Source: an uncultured Bacteroides sp. (lineage in GTDB: Bacteria; Bacteroidota; Bacteroidia; Bacteroidales; Bacteroidaceae). Taken from it: DNA of 64,000 nt. Shown piece after piece: positions 42,292 through 50,274 of this stretch (its first letter is position 1; each line of letters begins with the position of its first letter). The stretch spans positions 1 through 64,000 of the forward strand of contig URWA01000009.1 of NCBI GenBank assembly GCA_900551445.1, given 5' to 3'. A program made the translations under genes and the position numbers. The notes beneath the pieces were generated by a model, which did not search any database, was not told the origin of the DNA, and saw nothing but the letters and a program-made list of their open reading frames with translations.

Positions 42292-42307
42292 TGGCACGGT
42301 TTTTGGA
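42292..42307 (+). promoter_or_regulatory. Sigma-54 (-24/-12) promoter of the TolC-HlyD exporter genes
   Basis: TGGCACG at 42292-42298, a 4-base spacer and TTGGA at 42303-42307 match the consensus TGGCACG-N4-TTGCA/T except for one base in the -12 element. GG at -24 and the -12 dinucleotide are 10 bp apart as required. Transcription would start near 42317, 10 bases before the chosen ATG. Confidence 0.7.
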
Positions 42308-42326
42308 ACTAAAAAAGCAGATAACT

Positions 42327-43796
42327 ATGCGTATGAAGATGGAACACAAAATAGGATTACTTATGGCTTGTCTGCTTTTCTGTGGACAAACCGTGTGGGG
42401 CGAGAAGCTGACACTGCAAGAGGCCATCCGGATGGCACAGGCCAGTTCTCCGGAGGCCGAAGCTGCCCGGCATACCTACCGGGCGGCGTACTGGAGCTAC
42501 CGTTCGTTTCGGGCAGACTATCTGCCTGAAGTGAGTTTGTCGGCATCTCCTTATCTGAACCGGCAGATTAACAAAGTAACCCAGCCCGATGGTACGGAAC
42601 TGTTTCTCCGCCAGAACCAGTTAGCTACCGACCTGACGCTTTCCGTCAGCCAGAACGTGTGGTTTACAGGAGGTAACTTTTTCATGCAGACGGCTGCCCA
42701 GCGTATGGATGAACTGGGTGAGAAAAGTACGGCCTATAACACCCAGCCCTTCACGATAGGTTACCAGCAGTCGCTCTTTGGCTATAATTCCTTGAAGTGG
42801 AACCGCCGCATTGAGCCGGTCCGTTTTCAGGAAGCCAAGAAAACCTATAGCGAGACGCTGGAGCTGATTGCTTCGAAAACCTGTGAACTGTTTTTCGCGT
42901 TAGCCGCTGCCCAGTCCGATATGGAGATTGCCCGTGCCAACTATGCGTCTGCCGATACCTTGTATCGCTATGCCCGCGGACGGTATCGCATCGGCAACAT
43001 TACCGAGAACGAGATGTTGCAGCTGGAGGTGAACAAATTGACCGAGGAGACCAACCTGATGAAAGCCCGTATCAGTGTGGAAGACGCGATGCTTACCTTC
43101 CGTTCTTTCTTGGGTATCCGGGAGGAAGAAGAGATAGAGGTGATTCCATACGACAGTGTGCCGGCTTTTGAAGTGCCTTTGAACAAGGCACTGGAACAGG
43201 CTCATCTGCACAGTCCGGAAATCGAGACCTACCGGCGGAGGCAGTTGGAAAGCCGCAGCCAGTTGGCTTCCGCCCGTGCGAGTCGGGGATTGAAGGCAGA
43301 TTTGTATCTCCAGTTCGGGCTTTCGCAGACGGCCGACCGGCTTCGGGATTCCTATCGTAATCCCCTCGACCAGCAATACGTGAGCTTGTCCGTGGTGATT
43401 CCGATACTGGACTGGGGGAGAGGAAAAGGAAAGGTACGTGTGGCCAAATCGAACATTGAACTGGTCAAGACACAGGTGGAGCAGGGCATGAACGACTTTG
43501 AACTGAACGTGCGGCAGATGGTGCGGCAGTTCAATCTTCAGGCGCGGCAGGTGGAAGTCGCTTCCCGTACCGATGAAACAGCCCGTCGGCGGTATGAAGT
43601 GGCCCTCCGACTTTACCTGATGGGCAAATCGTCGGTGCTCGATTTGAATGCGGCCACCACCGAGAAAGACACCTCCCGGCGCAATTATATCGAGGCCCTG
43701 AAAACCTACTGGATGCTGTATTACGGACTCCGCAGCCTGACGCAATATGATTTTTACCGGAATTGTCCGCTGACTGAAACTTTACCTGAAATATAA
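42327..43796 (+). CDS. TolC-family outer membrane efflux protein
   Basis: This 489-residue protein is an outer-membrane channel with a signal peptide (MRMKMEHKIGLLMACLLFCG..., cleaved about VWG-EKL) and two repeats of the long-helix OEP domain (for example LTLQEAIRMAQASSPEAEAARHTY near the start and ALEQAHLHSPEIETYRRR in the second half). The start is set at 42327 because longer frames read through the sigma-54 promoter; 42339 is also possible. With the adaptor and ABC permeases downstream it should form an exporter crossing both membranes. Confidence 0.92.
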   Translation: MRMKMEHKIGLLMACLLFCGQTVWGEKLTLQEAIRMAQASSPEAEAARHTYRAAYWSYRSFRADYLPEVSLSASPYLNRQINKVTQPDGTELFLRQNQLATDLTLSVSQNVWFTGGNFFMQTAAQRMDELGEKSTAYNTQPFTIGYQQSLFGYNSLKWNRRIEPVRFQEAKKTYSETLELIASKTCELFFALAAAQSDMEIARANYASADTLYRYARGRYRIGNITENEMLQLEVNKLTEETNLMKARISVEDAMLTFRSFLGIREEEEIEVIPYDSVPAFEVPLNKALEQAHLHSPEIETYRRRQLESRSQLASARASRGLKADLYLQFGLSQTADRLRDSYRNPLDQQYVSLSVVIPILDWGRGKGKVRVAKSNIELVKTQVEQGMNDFELNVRQMVRQFNLQARQVEVASRTDETARRRYEVALRLYLMGKSSVLDLNAATTEKDTSRRNYIEALKTYWMLYYGLRSLTQYDFYRNCPLTETLPEI

Positions 43797-43808
43797 CACA
43801 AACCGATT

Positions 43809-45059
43809 ATGGATATACAATTGAAAAAGAAACCTTGGTACGTGCGTTATCGTTTTTATCTGGCAGGCGGCGTACTTCTGCTGGCTGGACTGATTTATGT
43901 GATTATACTGGCCTCCGGTCCGCAGCGCTTACGCATTAATGCAGACTCCGTGCAACTGGCCGAAGTGAAGCAGGCCCCTTTCCGTGAATACGTGGACGTG
44001 GAAGGAGTGGTGCATCCCATCCTGACTTTGATGGTCAATGCCCGCGAGTCGGGTAATGTAGAGCGTATCGTGGCCGAGGAAGGCAGTTTGCTGCAGCAGG
44101 GAGACACCATTTTGGTCTTGACCAATCCCAACCTGTTGCGTGAGATAGACGACCAGCGGGATGAATGGGAAAAGCAGCGCATCTCTTATCAGGAGAAATC
44201 CCTTGAAATGGAACAGAAAAGTCTGACCCTGAAACAGCAGACACTGGAGGCTGCTTACGAACTGAACAAGATACGGAAAAGCTTTGCCCTGGAGCAGGAA
44301 GAATACCGCATGGGCATCCGTAGCAAGGCGCAGCTGGAGGTGTCGGAAGATGAGTTCCGTTACAAGACGGCCTCCACCCAGTTGAAGATGCAGAGCCTGC
44401 AGAGCGATTCGGCCATGACGGTCATCCGCAGGGAACTGTTGCGCAACGACCGGGAACGGGAACAGAAGAAACTGGGGCGTTCCTTGGAGCGGATGGAAGA
44501 GCTGGTGGTACGTGCGCCGTCGGATGGGCAGCTTAGTTTTGTGAAGGTCACATTAGGGCAGCAGGTGGCAGCCGGAGAGAATCTGGCGGAAGTGAAGGTC
44601 ATGTCGCAGTTCAAGGTGCATGCTTCCCTGAGCGAATACTATGTGGATAGGGTAACGGTAGGCTTGCCGGCATCCGTGACTTATCAGGGAAAACGCTATG
44701 CCTTGAAAGTGAGTAAGGTGGTGCCGGAGGTGAAAGACCGCACCTTTGATGTGGACTTGGTCTTTACGGGAGAAATGCCCGAGAATGTCCGTTTGGGAAA
44801 AAGCTTCCGGGTACAGATTGAGTTAGGACAACCGGAACAAGCTTTGGTGATTCCACGCGGTAATTTCTATTCGCAGACCGGCGGGCAGTGGATTTACAAA
44901 CTCAATGCCGATAAGACCCGGGCGAGAAAGGTTCCGGTGGTCATCGGGCGCCAGAACCCCCTGCAATACGAAATCACCGAAGGTTTGCAGCCCGGCGATT
45001 GGGTGATTACCACAGGATATGATAACTTTGGCGACGCGGAAGAGCTGGTGTTTAAGTGA
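43809..45059 (+). CDS. Periplasmic adaptor protein of an ABC exporter (HlyD/MacA type)
   Basis: This 416-residue membrane fusion protein has an N-terminal membrane anchor (about residues 14-34), a biotinyl-lipoyl-like domain split by a long coiled coil (about 110-230, many E, Q, L and K residues), a beta barrel (SEYYVDRVTVGLPASVTYQGKRY) and a membrane-proximal end. It bridges inner-membrane permease and TolC channel. It begins 12 bases after the TolC gene. A 398-base gap with the 22-bp repeat array separates it from the first permease. Confidence 0.93.
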   Translation: MDIQLKKKPWYVRYRFYLAGGVLLLAGLIYVIILASGPQRLRINADSVQLAEVKQAPFREYVDVEGVVHPILTLMVNARESGNVERIVAEEGSLLQQGDTILVLTNPNLLREIDDQRDEWEKQRISYQEKSLEMEQKSLTLKQQTLEAAYELNKIRKSFALEQEEYRMGIRSKAQLEVSEDEFRYKTASTQLKMQSLQSDSAMTVIRRELLRNDREREQKKLGRSLERMEELVVRAPSDGQLSFVKVTLGQQVAAGENLAEVKVMSQFKVHASLSEYYVDRVTVGLPASVTYQGKRYALKVSKVVPEVKDRTFDVDLVFTGEMPENVRLGKSFRVQIELGQPEQALVIPRGNFYSQTGGQWIYKLNADKTRARKVPVVIGRQNPLQYEITEGLQPGDWVITTGYDNFGDAEELVFK

Positions 45060-45087
45060 ATGAACCAGATGCTTCCACCTGCTTCCA

Positions 45088-45175
45088 GTACTTCCCCGGA
45101 AGTACCGGAGTACTGCCTAAGAAGTACTGGAGTACTTTCAAGGGAGTACTGGAGTACTGACGGGGAAGTACTGAA
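45088..45175. repeat. Tandem array of four 22-bp palindromic units (array B)
   Basis: Eight GTAC tetramers occur at 45088, 45102, 45110, 45124, 45132, 45146, 45154 and 45168, alternating exactly 14 and 8 bp. The array is thus four 22-bp units of the form GTACT-N(7-8)-RAGTAC-YGGA with conserved arms and a variable centre. A perfect 13-bp inverted pair (CAGTACTTCCCCG at 45086-45098, complement at 45161-45173) joins its ends. Symmetry centres fall every 11 bp. It starts 27 bases after the adaptor gene stop and has no T run, so it is not a terminator. Function unknown; the same geometry is seen at 26020-26107 with another sequence. Confidence 0.9.
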
Positions 45176-45277
45176 AACGATTAAAGTGAAGAATTACAGA
45201 AAGTTGGGAAAATAATAGTGAATATTGGAAACAATGACTCTCCGGAGTATCCTATAGTCGAATTTAATGATTGATGT

Positions 45278-45346
45278 ATGAAAGGGAAAATAAAACACAT
45301 AACTATTGCTTTGGGAATCTGTCTTTCTCATGAAGGTGGAGAATAA
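45278..45346 (+). other. Short 22-codon frame, uncertain
   Basis: ATG at 45278 opens a 22-residue frame (MKGKIKHITIALGICLS then HEGGE and stop) that looks like the start of a signal peptide. It may be a tiny exported peptide or the decayed start of a lost gene between adaptor and permeases. The rest of the gap, 45176-45457, shows nothing else recognisable. Confidence 0.2.
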
Positions 45347-45457
45347 GGAGAAGGTTTCTGAAACCGATTCAATTTTTGATTGGAAATTGAAGGCGATATA
45401 ATGTGGTATTAAAAATACCCGATTTTATAATTGTTGATATGAATGAGTGAAAAAGAT

Positions 45458-47836
45458 ATGATTGCACATTACCTGAAAATAGCCTGGCGTAACTTGCTGA
45501 AATACCGTATGCAGAGTGTGGTCAGTATTTTAGGACTGGCCGTTGGCTTGGCATGCTTTGCCCTTTCTGCCTTCTGGATACATTATGAGATGACGTACGA
45601 TACGTTTCATCGTGATGCAGACCGTTTGTATCTGGTTGGAGTGAATGACGATAGTTTCGGCGGGTCTTCCGCGAGCTTCACGCCTTATGCCTTGGGACGT
45701 TACCTGAAGGAACATTACTCGGAAATTGAAGATTACTGTTTGTTTGAGACAGAAACTTTTTTTGTGCTGAAAGACAACCGGATGCTGGAGTTGCCCATGC
45801 TTCTGCCCGATACTACCGCCTTGCGGATGTTGGACTTCCGTACCTTGGAGGGGGATGAAAGTTTTCTTCGTGCCGGTTCCACAGATAGCCGTATTGCCAT
45901 TACGGAGAAGACCGCAAAACAGCTGTTTGGCACTACGGATGTGATTGGCCAGACCGTGACCAATGCCAACTGGAACAAGGAATATACCATTGGCACTGTA
46001 GTGAGCGACTGGGGAGCGCACACCAATTTCCCCTACGCCTTTCTGGGCAACGGAAGCGGACGGACAGGCTGGGACGATTATACTTACCGTACACTTGTCA
46101 AAGTGAAGCCGGGTACGGATGTCTCCCGATTGCTGGAGAAGATGAATGCCCACTTCCCCGAAGAACTGACCAGAAGCAGGTTTCAGGAGAACACGGGACT
46201 GACACGTTTCTACTTGGAGCCGCTGACGGGCCTTCGTGCCACGGAAGGTTTCATCCTTAAAAACAACCAGACAGTGCAGTTCCGTTATATCACCTGGTTT
46301 GCTGTGGTGGGCGGACTTATTATCGTTTGTGCCTTTATCAATTACCTGACGATTTATATCGACCGTTTCCGTACGCGCAGAAGAGAAATGGTGTTGCGGC
46401 AGGTTTGCGGGGCAGGACTGCGTTCGTTGGTTATCCTGCTTTGTACTGATTTTCTGTTGACACTTCTGGCGGCCTTGGTCGTGGGGATGGTATTGGTAGA
46501 GTTGCTGATGCCGGTCTTTCTCCGGTATACGCTGATTCAGGATGCTGACTTTTCAATCTACCGTTCAATCTTGTTCTACATCCTGTCGGTATCGGTCGTC
46601 ATGATGGCCATCGTGGTGCTGTGGGTATGGCTGTTTCAGAAGCGGTCATTGCATGGAAATATACATACGGGCAATGCGCTTTCGGGTATCGCTTGGCGGA
46701 AAGGAAGTGTCATTCTCCAGCTGACGGTCTGTATGGCTTTCATCTTCTGTGCGGTGGCCATGCAGCTGCAACTGCACCATTTACGGAATGTGGATACAGG
46801 CATGGACTATCGCGGACGGGCAGCTGTCAGCATTTGGATGAATGTGGACATGAACGTATGGGCCGAGAAAATCAAGACCTTGCCGATGGTGACGGAGGTG
46901 GTACGTCCGGTTTACTGGCCGTTGTTGGGTATGGGAGCTTATTCATCGTCCTTGATAGATGGAGGAACAGGTATGGAAGGCCGTTTGAAGGAGCCTTTGT
47001 CTTTTGATGAAGTGTTGGCTGGTGAAGACTTCTTCCGTTTTTACGATATGCAGCTGTTGGCAGGCGAATGGGTGTCGGAAAAGTCGGATTATCGGCAGGT
47101 GAACATTCTGGAAAGTACGGCCCGCCGGATGGGTTGGACTCCTGAAGAAGCTGTAGGCAAGCAGCTGTTTTTTGTTGATCGCAAGACAGAGCCGATGACC
47201 GTTATCGGGGTGGTGAAAGACTGTGCTTATAAATCGCCTACTGAGAAACTTCCCTGCACGATGTTTGTCAACACCGACCGGGTGGAGTGGATGCATGCCC
47301 GCTGTTTTGTCCTTTTTAAATACCGTCCGGGAACGTGGGACGAATGTCGCCGTCGCATTGAAGAGATGCAGCGTGCCGAGCTGCCCGACCGCAAGCTCTT
47401 TCTCTATAGTGAAGAAGAACGTTACAACGATTATCTGAAGTCAGAAGATGCCTTGTCGTCATTGCTTGGGTTCTCATCGCTGGTGTGTATCTTCATTTCG
47501 ATATTTGGTATCTACTCGCTGGTGACATTAGCTTGCGAGCGGCGCCGTAAGGAGATAGCTATCCGCAAGGTAAACGGAGCTACGGTGAGGAATATTCTTG
47601 GAATGTTTTTCAGGGAATATGCTCTGTTGTTGGTCATCTCTTCGCTGATTGCCTTCCCTGCTGCCTGGTGGGTGATGAGACGTTGGATAGAGCATTATAA
47701 CCGTCAGGTGGAAATCGGATTCCTTCCATTTCTGCTGATTTTTGTCGGTGTTGCCCTTTGTGTGACGGCTTGTATCGGGCATCGCATTTGGAAAACGGCG
47801 AAGGAGAATCCGGCAGAGGTAATAAAGAGTGAATGA
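45458..47836 (+). CDS. FtsX/MacB-type ABC transporter permease 1
   Basis: This 792-residue permease has one N-terminal membrane helix (about 20-42), a large periplasmic MacB-like domain, three helices near 280-410, then a second copy of the arrangement ending with three helices from about 670. The phrase RRKEIAIRKVNGATVRNI marks the FtsX-type permease end. Two halves with duplicated FtsX modules and lengths near 790 are common in Bacteroidetes. The start is taken at 45458 (MIAHYLK, the same opening as the third permease at 50275); an ATG at 45443 would add five residues. It needs the ATPase encoded at 56710. Confidence 0.9.
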   Translation: MIAHYLKIAWRNLLKYRMQSVVSILGLAVGLACFALSAFWIHYEMTYDTFHRDADRLYLVGVNDDSFGGSSASFTPYALGRYLKEHYSEIEDYCLFETETFFVLKDNRMLELPMLLPDTTALRMLDFRTLEGDESFLRAGSTDSRIAITEKTAKQLFGTTDVIGQTVTNANWNKEYTIGTVVSDWGAHTNFPYAFLGNGSGRTGWDDYTYRTLVKVKPGTDVSRLLEKMNAHFPEELTRSRFQENTGLTRFYLEPLTGLRATEGFILKNNQTVQFRYITWFAVVGGLIIVCAFINYLTIYIDRFRTRRREMVLRQVCGAGLRSLVILLCTDFLLTLLAALVVGMVLVELLMPVFLRYTLIQDADFSIYRSILFYILSVSVVMMAIVVLWVWLFQKRSLHGNIHTGNALSGIAWRKGSVILQLTVCMAFIFCAVAMQLQLHHLRNVDTGMDYRGRAAVSIWMNVDMNVWAEKIKTLPMVTEVVRPVYWPLLGMGAYSSSLIDGGTGMEGRLKEPLSFDEVLAGEDFFRFYDMQLLAGEWVSEKSDYRQVNILESTARRMGWTPEEAVGKQLFFVDRKTEPMTVIGVVKDCAYKSPTEKLPCTMFVNTDRVEWMHARCFVLFKYRPGTWDECRRRIEEMQRAELPDRKLFLYSEEERYNDYLKSEDALSSLLGFSSLVCIFISIFGIYSLVTLACERRRKEIAIRKVNGATVRNILGMFFREYALLLVISSLIAFPAAWWVMRRWIEHYNRQVEIGFLPFLLIFVGVALCVTACIGHRIWKTAKENPAEVIKSE

Positions 47837-47874
47837 TATAAAAGAATGATATAGAAATAAGAAAAGAAAACAAT

Positions 47875-50256
47875 ATGAACACACTACGCTACGCCTTACG
47901 TTTCCTGCTCCGTGCACGGACGTACACCCTGATTAATCTGTTGGGGCTGGCTTTCAGTCTAGCCTGCTGTATCATTTTGCTCCGATACATCCATCGGGAG
48001 CTGACGGTCGATACCCATTGTGTGGATCGGGAAAATGTATATGCTGTGCAAGTGAATGTGTCGGGAGGGGTATATTGGGGCTCTTATGCAGCTTATCGGA
48101 ATGACAGTGTACTGATTGCTCCAGAACTGATAGAAACGAAATGTAGTTTTGTTCCGTTGGAGAATGATTTTTTGGTCAGTGAGGGACACCGTTACCGTTG
48201 CGATGCCCTTGCTACGGACAGTACGTTTTTTCAACTGTTCTCTTATCCGCTGATACAGGGAGAAAAGAATCTGACTGATCCTTCTTCAGTGGTACTGACC
48301 CAATCGTATGCACGGGAGGTTTTTGGTTCGGACGACCCTGTCGGAAAGACAATCGCTTATTCCAACGGACAAGAATATGTGGTGAAAGGAGTGATTGACT
48401 CTCCTACCAACAAGACCTGGCTGAATTTCGATTTGCTTCTGGCAAATACTTCTTCCAATAGGTGGGAGAAGATGCCGCTGGATTTGTATCGTTTTGTACC
48501 TGGAGCAGATATGAATAAGCTTAATCAAGTAGGGAAACATCCACGCAGCCTGAATCCGCACTATCCGTCGGATACACGGGTGTACACCTTTCGTTTCGTA
48601 CCGTTGAAAGAATGTTACTTTTCCAAGTTGGAAATAAGGGAACAATCACCTATTTATGTATGGGGAGATTGGGGGCAGTTGCAGATATTCATGGGTATTT
48701 GTGCGTTGCTGTTGGTTACCGGGTTGCTGAACTTCATCAACCTTTACATGATTTTTATGCTCAAACGCACGCACGAATATGGTATACGCCGGGTGTTTGG
48801 AGCAGGAAGAGGAGCTGTCTTTGCACAGATTTTTGCCGAGAATTTTCTGCTTTCCGCTTTGGCGGTGTTGCTTGCGTGGGTATGCATTGAACTGACCCGG
48901 GTACCTGTGTCCCGCTTTTTCGGGTTTGATTTCCCCTATACTGCTTTCGATGGGTGTTTGTCCTTGGTGTTACTTGTATTTCTGCCGCTGGTAGCCTCGC
49001 TTTATCCGTATTTCCGTTTCACGCGTATCTTGCCTTCCGTCGGCATCCGTTTGGTGAGTACGGCCGGGCAGTCGGTACGGGCGAGAATGGGACTGCTGGT
49101 GTTGCAGTATGTACTTACCTTGATATTAGTGGTTCTGGCATTTTATTTTAACCGTCAGCTTGATACTTTGCTGCATACAGACCCGGGGTATCGTACGGAG
49201 AATATTTTGGTGGCGCATCTGGCACACGAGTCGAAGGATTTCTCTTCTTATCGGAGCCCGGAAGACATACAGGCACGCATGCAGCGAGTGAAACAGCTTG
49301 ATGCCAAGATGAAAGCTTGCCCTGATGTTGAGTATTGGGTAGCGGATCAATCTGCACTGACCTCCAGTGATTTTGGAATGAAGTTTATAGGAAACAATGA
49401 GCGTACGGCTTTTTTGTATATGTGGTATGCCACTCCTTCTTTCTTCCGGCTTTATGAATTGCGTTTTGTGGAGGGAGCGCTTCCCTCAATGGAAGAGGAA
49501 GAAGACGGGGAAGAGGAGTATTATGTGGTGAACCGTGCGGCACTGAAGGCGTTGGGGTATGATTCCTGTCAAGGAGCTACATTGATGTATGAAGATGATA
49601 AGATGAGGGCTCAAAACCCGGAAGCGCATCCTATTGTGGCGGTCATCGACGATTACTATGATGGACATATCAGTGCGGGGGTACATCCGATGGTATTTGT
49701 GGTGCGAAATAGTTTTTCCGGTGATCTTTATACGTTGTCATTCCGTCCGGGACGTCTGGCTGCGGTGATAGATTACTTGAAAAAAGTGGAACGTGAGGTG
49801 TATGGTACCGAAGAGTTTGAATATACGTTGTTTTCCGATCAGGTGAAACAGATGTATGCGGCAGACCGTCGGCTGGCAGTGCTTTACACTTCGTTTGCCT
49901 TTATCGCCATCGTCATTTCCTGTCTGGGGTTGTTCGGCATTTCCTTGTTCGACATCCGCCAGCGTTACCGCGAGATTGCCATCCGAAAGGTGAACGGTGC
50001 CATGCTGAAAGACTTGTATGTGCTGTTGCTTCGCCGTTACGTGGGGATGCTGTTGCTGGCAGCCGTGGTGGCAGTTCCGTTGGCTTGGCTGGCCATCCAC
50101 TACTATACCGCCGATTTGGTGGTGAAGGCCCCGGTGACGGTCGGTCTGTTCCTGACAGCCTCCCTGATAGTAGCGGTGATTTCCGTGGCTACGTTGCTTT
50201 GGCAGGTGCACAAGGCTTCCCGCATCAATCCGAGTGAAGTAATGAAAAGTGAATAA
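47875..50256 (+). CDS. FtsX/MacB-type ABC transporter permease 2
   Basis: This 793-residue paralogue has the same architecture as permease 1: N-terminal helix (about 18-40), a large periplasmic domain, helices near 275-400, a second periplasmic domain, and three helices from about 665. The C-terminal hallmark is YREIAIRKVNGAMLKDLY and the end is RINPSEVMKSE. It starts 38 bases after permease 1. An acidic insertion (EEEEDGEEEYYVV) lies in its second periplasmic domain. These proteins usually export peptides or antibiotics or act mechanically on periplasmic partners; the cargo is unknown. Confidence 0.9.
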   Translation: MNTLRYALRFLLRARTYTLINLLGLAFSLACCIILLRYIHRELTVDTHCVDRENVYAVQVNVSGGVYWGSYAAYRNDSVLIAPELIETKCSFVPLENDFLVSEGHRYRCDALATDSTFFQLFSYPLIQGEKNLTDPSSVVLTQSYAREVFGSDDPVGKTIAYSNGQEYVVKGVIDSPTNKTWLNFDLLLANTSSNRWEKMPLDLYRFVPGADMNKLNQVGKHPRSLNPHYPSDTRVYTFRFVPLKECYFSKLEIREQSPIYVWGDWGQLQIFMGICALLLVTGLLNFINLYMIFMLKRTHEYGIRRVFGAGRGAVFAQIFAENFLLSALAVLLAWVCIELTRVPVSRFFGFDFPYTAFDGCLSLVLLVFLPLVASLYPYFRFTRILPSVGIRLVSTAGQSVRARMGLLVLQYVLTLILVVLAFYFNRQLDTLLHTDPGYRTENILVAHLAHESKDFSSYRSPEDIQARMQRVKQLDAKMKACPDVEYWVADQSALTSSDFGMKFIGNNERTAFLYMWYATPSFFRLYELRFVEGALPSMEEEEDGEEEYYVVNRAALKALGYDSCQGATLMYEDDKMRAQNPEAHPIVAVIDDYYDGHISAGVHPMVFVVRNSFSGDLYTLSFRPGRLAAVIDYLKKVEREVYGTEEFEYTLFSDQVKQMYAADRRLAVLYTSFAFIAIVISCLGLFGISLFDIRQRYREIAIRKVNGAMLKDLYVLLLRRYVGMLLLAAVVAVPLAWLAIHYYTADLVVKAPVTVGLFLTASLIVAVISVATLLWQVHKASRINPSEVMKSE

Positions 50257-50274
50257 TAAAAGAATGAACTTATA

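Noticed and set aside
42111..42326. N-terminal extension of the TolC gene to 42111
   Set aside because: It would cover the activator gene start, the twin palindromes and the sigma-54 promoter, and would hide the signal peptide.
45086..45173. Transcription terminator of the adaptor gene
   Set aside because: The ends can pair over 13 bp but the loop is 62 bases and no T run follows; regular internal periodicity is not explained by a terminator.
45088..45175. CRISPR array
   Set aside because: Units are 22 bp in total with palindromic arms and only 6-8 variable bases; there are no 30-40-bp unique spacers and no cas genes in the window. The same applies to 26020-26107.
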